A DNA stretch of 64,000 nt from Dendrocalamus latiflorus. Taxonomy: Eukaryota; Streptophyta; Magnoliopsida; Poales; Poaceae. Where the stretch lies: contig CM029650.1 of the NCBI GenBank assembly GCA_017311315.1, forward strand, positions 21,919,374-21,983,373, written 5' to 3'. The notes under the pieces were generated by a model. That model made no database searches. It saw only the letters and a list, made by a program, of their open reading frames with translations, and was not told the origin of the DNA. Below are positions 12,433-22,100 of the stretch, in pieces; positions within the stretch are counted from its first letter, which is position 1; each line of letters begins with the position of its first letter. The position numbers were made by a program, and so were the translations under genes.

Positions 12433-13055
12433 TCCAGAAGGTTTCTCGGGGCCCGTGAGTACTCGTTGGAAAGCTCTTGAAGTCTACTTTCAGATGGATC
12501 CAGCCTCACCTCCAAACTCCATCCGAGTCGACCAGAAACTGCAAAACAATTCACGTCGCTTTTCCAGTCCGAGTCAAAGTGGGCCTTGGGCCTTGTAATT
12601 CGAGTCCTATTCGGCTTCCTTGTGTTTTGGCCGACCATTCACCTTCCGTGACCCTTAAATAGGCAGCCGCACCCTCTTCTAGGGTTTGGGGTTTTGTTTA
12701 GACTAAGTTAGCTTTTGCTGCTTTGCCTTGTACTCGCGCGTGTCGGCTAGACCGCCCGAATACTTGTCTTCGGAACCCCACCATTTTCCTGTTTCAGATT
12801 GAATCTTACATCGTTATTTGCAATTGAGTTGCTGTTCATCTTGTTCTTGCTTGTTCTTCGATTGCTTGCAGGAACGAGAACCCTCGTGGTTAGGTTGATC
12901 GTGCGCCGACAAGGTCACGAACAATCTCTGGAGTTGGTGTATCGATCGCTAAGGCGCAACGTCCTTGGATGGTTGTAGTCGGGTCGTCAACGTCACCTCC
13001 TTCCCCAATCGAATCTATCACTCTCATCGAAAGATCGGGACCCCTAGTCCTATCA
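12108..13055 (+). repeat. 3' LTR of the CRM-like element
   Basis: Near-identical to 5222-6169 at a constant offset of 6,886 bp. By eye the differences fall near 12247, 12639, 12669, 12782 and 13018. Its first 325 bp encode the Pol C-terminus. Confidence 0.93.
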
Positions 13056-13056
13056 G

Positions 13057-13254
13057 TTTTGCTTCTGCTGTATTTTGTGAGCCTGTGAGATCTTGTAATC
13101 TTAGTTGCAATAAGTAACAATAAGACCAATACTCTTTATTATTGTATTAAAATATTGCTTGGTTTTGTATTCATCACTATTCAACTGTGTACACTAGCTA
13201 GGACTAGAATGGTAATACATAGAGGATTTGGATTTAAGAAATCCGGTCCCGACA
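13057..13254 (+). repeat. copia 3' LTR, right part (inferred)
   Basis: AT-rich sequence after the nested element, with TGTGAGCCTGTGAGATCTTG and an AATAAG-rich segment like the polyadenylation end of an LTR, finishing at GGTCCCGACA. It would complete the LTR begun at 3060. No second copy is in the window to confirm it. Confidence 0.4.
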
Positions 13255-13493
13255 TATACGCCGGCGTCGCCTTGGTTTCTAATCTAGTAGGACTCTTGTT
13301 CTCTAGTCTATATATGTACCTTATAGTCACATGGTTGAGACGCGTCAAAGTTTTCTATGCTTGTAATTTATCCTCATATAGTGAATTTTGTCTTCATACG
13401 TTCGTTGCTTTTTCCTACAAAAGTTTTTAATGTCAAATCGTCGTCTTCTGTTTTTTTCGATTCCTATTTTATGGTGCATCTTATAACACTTTG

Positions 13494-13958
13494 GGCTTAG
13501 ACTCGAAGAAAACCTGTCGCCTGGAGGACGGAGGAGGACGCCGTACGCTGGGGTGGTGCTGTACAGTGCGAGCACCGAGCGGAGGACAACATGGGACGAC
13601 ATGGAGAGGGCGAACACAAAGCGAGGCAGAATCACCAAGAAAAGCAGCGTGTAAACGCTTGACGCGGTGCAGCCCTGGCTGCTCCCGGCGGTGAAGAAGC
13701 AGTCCCGACGCAGATGGCGGTGACGAGGAGCGCGAAGGAGGCGACGTCAGTGAAGAGTAGCCGCCGCCGCTCTTCAGTGACGGCGGCAGCGGATTCTCGG
13801 ACGACGACGAACATACCGTCGGGCACGTCTGGCACTTGCTGATGCACAGCACGTTCGTGTCCGGCCCTCCCGCCGTCGGCCGTAACAGCCTCGTCGTTAA
13901 AGGACACCAAGACCACAGACATCACCAGTGCCAGTCACAGTGCTCTTCGCACTTCCAT
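13494..13958 (-). pseudogene. relic of a small secreted Cys/Pro/Ser-rich protein gene
   Basis: On the minus strand an ATG at about 13958 starts a signal-peptide-like segment (MEVRRAL, a TGA, then LALVMSVVLVSF). After a frame change, a cysteine cluster CISKCQTCPTVC follows (near 13845-13810), and then a Pro/Ser-rich stretch. Short secreted proteins with a cysteine cluster and a proline-rich tail (extensin-like) are common in plants, and this looks like a decayed copy. The stop and the frame change make it non-functional as read. The family assignment is tentative. Confidence 0.35.
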
Positions 13959-14038
13959 TGATAGTTGGAAATCCGACGCGAACAATGTGTTGTAGTTTTA
14001 CTTGTGACAGTGAGATTCGGGCCACTTGTGCATAGTGA

Positions 14039-14309
14039 TCTTTACATAAAAGTATGAGTTGGTGGTTGGTCCATTCTCCCTCCTCTTTTCTCAGCCATCC
14101 GATTTGATTTGGACCATTTGTCTCCCTCCTCTTCTCTCTCTCAGGATACAACCGCCCACCCCTTCACTTTTCCCATCTCCTTGCGCATTCTGGCCAACCT
14201 TCTCTCTCTGTCGCTTGCTCTCCAATGTTTGATGTGTGAAGTTGGCCAGACAGTGAGTTCCGTCTCATTATTTTTATGACTCTATTGTAATGCACGGGTC
14301 TCTAACTAG
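14039..14309 (+). mobile_element. non-autonomous Helitron-like repeat, copy 1
   Basis: The right end is GGGTCTCTAACTAG followed by T, the CTRR|T rule of Helitron 3' ends. A left border of A|TC fits at 14038-14040. A second copy in the opposite orientation lies at 32423-32699 and shares most of the length, including GAGTTGGTG near the 5' end and GTGTGAAGTTGG near the 3' end. The 5' ends of the copies do not align perfectly, so the left border here is less certain than the right. No transposase is present. Confidence 0.5.
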
Positions 14310-14401
14310 TCAGTATATAAGCAGGACCAACCGAACCAAAGTACAAGTATGTTCCAAACTTGAAGCACAGGCTCAGAGAGAATATGAGCTGCAGGCAGGG
14401 G

Positions 14402-15066
14402 GAGTTTTTTGCTATTATAGTACTCCCTAAATATGGCTTCGACAAAACGGTATCCACGTTGTGGGCTTCTCCAAAACGATACCTATTTCGTGTACTCTTC
14501 TCTATAATAGTATTCCCAGGGATTTGAACTCAAATTATTTTGATTTTCGAATTTTATCTTCTCTAAATGACTAAACTACCCTTCCTAAATTTGTTTAGAC
14601 CTAATCCTTTTTCTTTTCTTCCTACACGACACAGTACAGGCGCATCACTTTTCCTCTGGCGGTGGCGACGCACGAACTACGCACGCAGGCGACGCGCTCG
14701 CCCGCGGCGCTCGCTCGCGGCGCATGCCCACACGGCAGGCAACGATCTTGCGGCAGACCTCGGCGGCAGGGTGATCACGCACAGAGGGCAGTGGAGGAGC
14801 CGCCGCCATGGGAGGAAAAAGAAGAGCTCGAAAAAGAAATGGACCAGAGTTCGTACGGTTGGGTCTAATCAAAGAACTGAGAGGCTGTTTAGTCATATGG
14901 AGGAGATAAATAAAATTCGAAAATCAAAATAATTTGAGTTTAAATCCCTGGGAATACTATTATAGAGAAGAGTACACGAAATAGATATCGTTTTGGAGAA
15001 GCCCACGATGTGGATATCGTTTTGTCGAAGTCATACTTAGGGGAGTACTATAATAGCAAAAAACTC
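14402..15066. mobile_element. long-TIR foldback element with GC-rich cargo (Pack-MULE-like)
   Basis: The outermost 26 bp of the ends (left GAGTTTTTTGCTATTATAGT; right ends CTATAATAGCAAAAAACTC) are perfect inverted repeats, and similarity continues for about 170 bp on each side. The centre (about 14640-14870) is GC-rich and unlike the AT-rich arms. It holds overlapping short ORFs, as expected if a host gene fragment was captured. The flanks are G-rich on both sides but give no clean 8- or 9-bp duplication, so the superfamily (MULE or hAT) is open. Confidence 0.6.
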
Positions 15067-15434
15067 GGCGGGGGCGTTGCCAAAGGTTTGGCTGTAAGGG
15101 GGGATGCTCCTTAGCAGCCAAGGATTGCACAGATTCTTCCTCCATATTTCCTTCTCCCAAATTCGGTCGTCCAAATAAGTAACCTCCGTCATAATTTTAG
15201 AGCACGAGAGCTTTTGGGTGATGCTCTAATGCGATGCCAGAGCAACATGCACGTTGCTTTCCTGAGTACAGGGTAGGCAAAGGATCCATGTGTGTTTTCT
15301 CTGGGGGTCGACAGTTTTTCTTTTGGAAGACGGGTCGGCAGTAGTTAGTTTCACATTTGTAACCTTGCGCTATTCAGCGATCAGAAATCCAATCATAGGA
15401 AGTTTTATTTGAAACCTGCATTGAATGAGTCTTA

Positions 15435-15728
15435 GAGTATGTCCAATGCAGGCTCTTAGAGAGATACTTAGTAATAAATAACTGATTTTTCTTGCCACAT
15501 AGGATAGATAAGGTGCTTATTTTGAAGCATCGATGCTTAAATAAGCACCGGTGCTTAGTAGGTGCTTATGTGTATAACTATATCTATTAATAGATAATAT
15601 AGCATCTAAGCACATATGGAAGAGATGCTTGCATTGGAGGAAATAACTTTTGCATGGATGCTTGATGATGTGGCTATATTCTCTCTCTTTAAGCACTCAT
15701 ATATAAGCATCTTGCATTGTACATGCTC
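15435..15728. mobile_element. Tourist-like MITE (PIF/Harbinger)
   Basis: 294 bp with inverted ends (GAGTATGTCCAATGCA / TGCATTGTACATGCTC, about 14 of 16 complementary) flanked by TTA on both sides (15432-15434 and 15729-15731), the Tourist target duplication. The interior is rich in AAGCACC/GGTGCTT palindromes. No coding capacity. Confidence 0.75.
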
Positions 15729-16083
15729 TTAGCCCCCGTTCCAAACCGTTCTAACTTTAGAAGCTAAAGTCCGTTTTTAACATGATTTTTTATCCTTTCC
15801 CTTTTTTCCCCTCTTTTGCTTTGTATTATCTGTAGAAATATAACTGTATTTTTATTTATTTATTTATTGAATAATTTAGAAAAACTAACAGCCGCTATAG
15901 TGTCATTTTAGCCAAAAGCTAAAAGCTACATCACTTTTGAACGTGGCGTTAAGCATTGTTGAGTCACTTCAGCCAAGGAGCATTGAAATAAGAAAAAGAT
16001 GGAGATCTATTGATTAACCTTTTCCCTTCAATATTTGAGAATTTGACATGCTTTACAATATAGAACATGGGTGACAATAAATA

Positions 16084-16278
16084 CTCCCTCTGTTTAGAAC
16101 TTTACGATATTTTTAGAAATTGTGCAGTTGATTATGTGAAAATTATATCATTAAAATAGTCATGAAAACTACTTTCATAATATAATAATTATTTTTATAA
16201 ACATATTTATATAACAAATTAATGATCAAAGTTGCATTTTGGAGACTGTAAACATCATATATTCTTGATCACCGGGAG
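16084..16278. mobile_element. Stowaway-like MITE (Tc1/mariner)
   Basis: 195 bp starting CTCCCTCTG and ending CGGGAG, flanked by TA on both sides (16082-16083; 16279-16280). Ends and target match the Stowaway pattern common in grasses; the inverted match is limited to a short core. Confidence 0.6.
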
Positions 16279-16599
16279 TAACCAACAAATGAGTACAATT
16301 GTATAAATGCTAACTTTGATGGAAAAAATTGAGGCTTAACTGTTACCAATTGCTCACCTCAAAAGCCCTTATCCAGTAAAATGAAGCATCTAAAGTACAT
16401 TAGTTTTGATGTTTGGTTAGCTGCTTTTTTCTTAACAAAGTTACAACTGAATACATTATTGCATTCTAAAACATTTGAGATGAAAATGTCAGAACCATTG
16501 GGTAACAGAATTTATCTAACTTTAATCTTTTTTCTAGAATATGCAGGAGAACTACGTATCTTTGCATTGAAGATAGAAAATTGGGAGCTGCAAGCCCAT

Positions 16600-16915
16600 G
16601 TATAGCAGTTTCATAGAGTTTCAATTCCATATAAGTTTCATTAAGGTTTTAGGTTAAGCAGGTTTCAGCGTGTTTACTGAAAAGATTCAAAAAGGCTTCA
16701 AGTTTCGAGTTTGATCTTTCTAGCAGATTTCAGCATGTTTCGTGAAAGTTTCGAAATGGTTTCACCGCTTTTTACGAAAGGTTCATGATGGTTTCAGGTA
16801 AGTTTCAATAGAGTTTCGAAAGAAATTCCAAAAAAATTTGGAAAGAAATAGACAAAAAGGCTAATGAAAATCAAGGTTCTAGTAAGTTTCGCAGAAGTTT
16901 TAAAAAAAAAAGAGT
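16600..16915. other. GTTTC/TTTCG-rich simple region
   Basis: The words GTTTCA, GTTTCG and AGTTTC recur irregularly every 10-30 bases over about 300 bases with no fixed period. No gene seen. Confidence 0.4.
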
Positions 16916-16919
16916 GTGA

Positions 16920-18060
16920 GTTCCACATAATACAGTCCAGTCAGAGCCCTTGGATTCTTCTAGAATTGTCTAAGAACCTTCCAAAGCCCAAGCCATCTAA
17001 AACCCTACTTTTTGGAACCGTCTAGAAGCTTCCCAAATCAGAGACAACACATAGATTAAAGCCAATCCACAAAAATCGATCAAGAGGCAAGAAGATAAGG
17101 AATCAGAGCACCAAATCCATCAACAAATCGACGACATGATGTATCGATCATAGCAAAACTGAGGCAAAACCATGGAGGAAACCAAGGGAGGAGGATAAGA
17201 ACATAGGCAAGAATCGGTAGCAGCGAATGGGCAACCATGGTGGCACCCATCGGAACTGTGTGCGGATGAACATGAGGAGGCGAATAAACCTTGGAACAAT
17301 TATAGGGGTCACCAATGCACACCTTCACCATAGGCCATTCTCAAGTATCCACACATTCATACAAGAGGCAAAGCTTTGCTTAAATCTTCCATGGCAGAGG
17401 AGAGAAAAATGGAAGAAAAGGAGGGATTTGGAGATTTCTCATTGGAGCCCTTCAAGTAGCAATTGGGGAGTAAAATTGGCGTCCCCATGCTGTTGGAAGG
17501 AAGGTACGGCCGGCGATGACGAGATTGACAGCTACGATAGTGATTTGAGGTGGCAACAGCACGGTGTTGCGTGTGTGCGTGTAGGAGAGAGAAAAGAAGA
17601 GAGGAGAATAGGAGAGAAAGAAGGGGGAGGTGCTAGAGGTGGTGATGCAGCAGTAATGGGGAGGAGTCGGATGAGATAGAAGGGAAGGAGTGGAGCAGTC
17701 ATGGAGGAGTGGAAGGAAGGAGAAGAGAAAAAAAAGGAAGGAAAGAGAGGTAGTGGTCCAACGATGAGATGTTGACCTTGTTTTTATGTTTTTGGTTGTA
17801 GTCAATGGTTTTTGTCTGTATTTTTTTGAGACATTAACGGACGGCGGAGACGTTGATACAGACGACACATATGGTTTTAAGCTTGAAAAGCCTTTTGGAG
17901 AGTCCGCTTGAAAAACTGTCTCATTTATTTTGTCTTTTGGAGATGCTAGAAGCCCAAAAGAACTTGACCATTATACCGTTAGATTGCAAGTGAATGGTAC
18001 AACATTCGTTAGATTTTCTTAGAAAATGAAAAATTACAACCTAGAATATAAATTTAATTA
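16920..18060. other. unassigned intergenic segment
   Basis: Short ORFs on both strands (for example 17227-17679 +, Arg/Gly/Glu-rich) follow purine-rich composition around 17580-17750 and resemble no family I recognise. I treat the segment as non-coding. Confidence 0.3.
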
Positions 18061-18100
18061 ATTTACCAAACAGGGTACTAGATTTCCATAACTTTATAGC

Positions 18101-18467
18101 TTTGAAAAAAAAGGCAAAAATTGCTATGCACTCACCGTGCATTTAACGTAAAAAAGTCTCAAAAAATTCTAAAAAATTTCTACATGTATTTCTAAACTTG
18201 TTCTACCTATGTATAAAATTTCAAATTCAAATTCATTCTATATTTAGAGTAACAAAAAGAGAAAATCTGATAAATATTGAGAGTTCAAATTTGTTAGAAA
18301 TTTAATTTATTTGGTACTTTTAATATAAAATGAATTTGAACTTGAAATTTTATACATATATATGTGGAGTAAACCATGAAGTATATACAGAAATATTTTT
18401 AGAATTTTTCATATTTTTTTAATTGAGTGTACGATAAGTGCATAGCAATTTTTGCTTTGAAAAAAAA
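18101..18467. mobile_element. foldback MITE upstream of EXO70A1
   Basis: Inverted ends (GCAAAAATTGCTATGCACTC from 18114; its complement ending at 18455) enclose an AT-rich, partly palindromic interior. The same 15-bp word GCTTTGAAAAAAAAG occurs at 18099-18113 and 18454-18468, in direct orientation, overlapping the element ends. It is either a long target duplication or a low-complexity coincidence. The element lies about 715 bp before the EXO70A1 start codon. Confidence 0.55.
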
Positions 18468-18499
18468 GTTACCAACCTTTGAAAATGGAAAAACATGGA

Positions 18500-19181
18500 C
18501 CCTTTAAGGAGCCATACGGGAAAACACAATAAAGAACCGGAAAAGCGCGCGGTGGACGCGTTCCACCCACCCCGTCCTCCTCGCTCGCCACGGCGCGTCC
18601 CAAGCTGGGCCTCCTCCAATCCCGAGCCCACACATGGCACAACCGACATTGTTCACCTCTCTCTCTCCACACCCGTTCCAGTAGACCAAACCAAACCAAT
18701 CCTAGCCGTCCACTCCCACCGGGTAAGACCCACACGGCAGTGTCCTACCAAACGAATCTCGAGGCAGGCACATCGCCCGGTTCCAACCAAGTCCGTATCA
18801 ATGTAAGATCCGAGCCGTCCGTGCGGTGAACGGTCGTGTCGTGCCCCGCACTGATCTCGAGACAGCGCTAAAGCACGAGTACTTGCTCCGTCTCCTCCCT
18901 CCCGGACTCTTCCGTGGACACGAAAGCGCCGACCACCTTCCAGAAGCTTCGAGAAGGATCTCCTCCCACCACGCCCCTTCCGGAACCTTCTCGAATCCCA
19001 CGCCGTTCGTTCGTTCCCCCTTCCACCTCGCGATCCCTTGCCGCCCCCGTCCCCTAACCCCCTTCGTTCGTTTTCTGCAGCATTCCCGCCTGACTGGGCC
19101 CCTTTCGTCCTCGCGCGGAGACATCGTCGCTAGTTGATCCGTGAGGCGGCTTCTAGAAGGGTGGTCGTCGGGGAGGGAGGG
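18500..19181 (+). promoter_or_regulatory. probable promoter and 5' UTR of EXO70A1
   Basis: GC-rich sequence without repeats between the foldback MITE and the ATG. CT-rich stretches (around 18885-18910 and 19015-19050) are typical of grass 5' leaders. No convincing TATA box was seen, so the start site is not placed. Several short upstream ORFs exist on both strands; none looks like a protein gene. Confidence 0.4.
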
Positions 19182-22100
19182 ATGGGGGTGGCGGAACTGC
19201 CGCAGACGATGGAGGCGCTGGCGCGGCGGGCGAGCGCGCTGCGGGACTCGCTGCAGAGGAGCCAGGGGAACACGGAGAGCATGGTCGCCATCCTCGGCTC
19301 CTTCGACCACCGCCTCTCCGCGCTCGAGGCCGCCATGCGCCCCACCCAGGTCTAGTCCCCATTTCCGCTAGGTTTTGTCAAATTCGAGGGAGAGCTGTAG
19401 GAGCGAGCGGTGCCTCATTTCTGGTGGCGATGCAGGTGAGGACGCACGCGATCCGGATGGCGCACGAGAACATCGACAAGACGATCAAGGCCGCCGACGC
19501 CATCCTCTCCCAGTTCGACATCGCCCGCCGGGTGGGTGCCTGCTCTCATCCCCTTGTTCTTGAATGGAATGCTCTCATCCCCTCGTGAGATTCTGAGGAA
19601 CAGATAGGATGAATTACATGATGAATTTGATTGGTTTGGGTTGAAAAGGTTTGTGGCACTGTATGCATTTGGAGGGGATTGAGGGCGCCAAATATGAATT
19701 GGGTACCCACAGGCCACAGGATGGTACCAAAGATTGGGTTGCTTTTGAGAATGCGCTTAACCAGTTTTGGTTGACAAGGATGGCCATATGCATATTATAA
19801 ATTTAGAGGGGACTAAAGGTGTGTAGATGAGTGGTGAGTGAGTTTCCATATTGGTGTAGTCGAAAACTGCATTTGTTTTTTTTCTAATGGCATGGTTAAC
19901 ATCAATGATTAGCTTCTTTGGTTTTGTTAATTAAGTGCATTATCAGTTTTTCAGCAGATGCAATAATTAATCTGTAGCACTGTTAGATAACTAGAGAATT
20001 AGTATGGGCCCAGCACTCTGATGACTGTAGCATTTCTTGTGCAGAGGCTGCTAGTTTTATATAGGTTTGCATTGTTAAATTGGAATTTAATTGAAATTTT
20101 GCAACCACAGTCGTTTGTTGAGTTTTAATGTCAGCACAGTTAACAGGATTTGTTCGCTAAATTTATGTGCATGCTGTCCTTTTGAGCTTTAGGCTGAAGC
20201 TACGATATTGAGGGGTCCACATGAGGATCTGGAGAGCTACCTGGAAGCTGTGGATCTGCTGAAAGGCGTTGTTCGCTTCTTTTCCTCAAACAAGAACTTT
20301 AAGAGCAGCGAAGGAGTTCTGAATCATGTCAACAATTTGTTATCCAAGTCTGCTCTGAAGATTGAGGAGGAATTTAGGCAGCTGATGAGTACATACAGGT
20401 AGAATTTGCATTGTACATCCATTCCTGAACCCTGATCACGTTGATTCCTTATATATTGCTAGTGGAATAGTTGCTGTATTTACTGGACCTCTCCCAACGA
20501 TAATTATTAATTCTTCTAATAACTTTTTTAATATGTATTGTTGTATCTGTTCTTTCAGCAAACCTATTGAGCCTGATCGCCTATTTGATTGCCTTCCAAA
20601 GCCTCAACGGGCATCGAAAGTTGACCCTGAAGCAGATGGAGGAAATTCTACCCACTCTGAGCATCCATCCAAAAGCTTGGAAACTGCTGTTTTCAGGACT
20701 CCAACATTAATTCCCCCAAGAATCGTACCACTTCTGCATGATATAGCTCAGCAATTGGTTCAGGCTGGAAATCAGCAGTCATGCTATAGAATATATAGGT
20801 AGGCCTTGAGCTGTGGGTTTAATATCTGATTGTTCTGATTACTGCCATACGAATAATAATCTGATAATATACAAATGCTGCTTACGGAGAACAAGAAGGT
20901 TAATGAAAACGGAGAGTAGGCGAGTTGTGGGAAATGCATTGATAGCAACTAAATATGCAGGCAATGAGGCATACCTAGTCAGGTTTTGGTCAGTTTGCAC
21001 CATATAACTAGCAATTGTGGGAGCTGGGAAAATGCCTTACTTAGTAATTTACATTATTTCGAGCATCCTTGAGTTGGAACTATTCATTTAGAGAGCCCAT
21101 AGCACAGCAGTCAAATGTGGAATGCCTTGCAGTATGGATGATCATTATCTTTCCTTCCCAATTTCAATCACCATCTGTTCTGAATTTTTAACGCCAGAGT
21201 CTATAAAATTAAGCTCAAATTTGTTCTCTTTCTCCAGAGATGCTCGTGGTTCGGCATTAGAACTGAGCCTTCGGAAACTGGGAGTAGAAAAGCTTAGTAA
21301 AGATGATGTACAAAGAATGCAGTGGGAGGCCTTAGAGGCTAAAATTGGAAATTGGACCCAGTTTATGCGAATTGCGGTGAGGATCCTTCTGAGAATATGC
21401 TTGTGGTGTACGTGTTTAGACATCAAACTGACAGACTATGCTTCAATCAGGTTAAACTATTACTTGCTGGAGAACGGAGAATTTGTGATCAGGTTTTTGA
21501 TGGTACCAATTTCAATAAGGATCAATGTTTTGCTGAACTGGCAGGAACTAGTGTTCTAACTCTTCTTAGCTTTGGAGATGCTGTTGCTAAAAGTAAAAGG
21601 TCTCCTGAGAAACTGTTTGTGCTTCTAGACATGTATGAAGTTATGCACGAACTTAAATATGAGGTATGCTAGAAGTACTGTATTCAGCATGCAACCCAAA
21701 GATCATATATAAGCATTACATCATCATATTTTGATCAGTTGTGTAGTAGTTACTGGCCATATAGAAGTTACAATAATAAATATAGCTACTGGCAATTGGC
21801 AAATGATGTTTTACTTGGTTCTTCTAGTTGTAGTGTTAACCTTTGCATTTGTTATTGTTGTTATTGTGCTGTCAACCTTAACTACGTTGATTTTGATGAC
21901 TACAAAAGTTCTACGGTTACCTTTGTTTGAACCTTGTTACCAGGTTGAAGAAATTTTCCAAGGCAGGTTTTGCTCTGAGATGCGGGAGGCTGCATTGGGC
22001 TTGACTAAGCGCTTGGCACAGACTGCCCAAGAAACTTTTGCTGATTTTGAGGAGGCAGTTGAAAAGGATATGTCAAAGACTATCGTCCAAGATGGAACTG

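Larger units (their letters stand above)
5222..13055 (+). mobile_element. Ty3/gypsy chromovirus, probably CRM-like, nested in the copia LTR
   Basis: This is a complete element of 7,834 bp: LTR (5222-6169), primer site, leader, gag, pol, polypurine tract and LTR (12108-13055). The LTRs differ at about five of 948 positions by eye and have no indels. The flanks TTTGT (5217-5221) and TTTGC (after 13057) match at four of five bases, so the target duplication is imperfect or the exact LTR ends are uncertain by a base or two. Integrase sequence and a C-terminal coding extension into the 3' LTR both fit the CRM (centromeric retrotransposon) lineage. The lineage call is from recognition, not a tree. 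Confidence 0.85.
1..13254 (+). mobile_element. Ty1/copia LTR retrotransposon, 5'-truncated by the window edge and interrupted by a nested gypsy element
   Basis: The domain order is integrase, reverse transcriptase, RNase H, then polypurine tract and LTR, which defines Ty1/copia. The 5' LTR, gag and protease lie outside the window. The polypurine tract at 3049-3059 is followed by TGTTAGG, taken as the 3' LTR start at 3060. The LTR runs to 5221, is broken by the nested gypsy element (5222-13055), and seems to resume at about 13057 with an AT-rich, polyadenylation-like stretch ending in CCCGACA near 13254. The right border is inferred from the TG...CA rule only, because the element's 5' end and target duplication cannot be seen. 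I do not assign a copia lineage. Confidence 0.75.

Noticed and set aside
17227..17868. Overlapping ORFs 17227-17679 (+) and 17452-17868 (-) as a gene
   Set aside because: Purine-rich strand bias creates Arg/Gly/Glu and Ser/Leu/Phe repeats; no domain, splice logic or homologue recognised.
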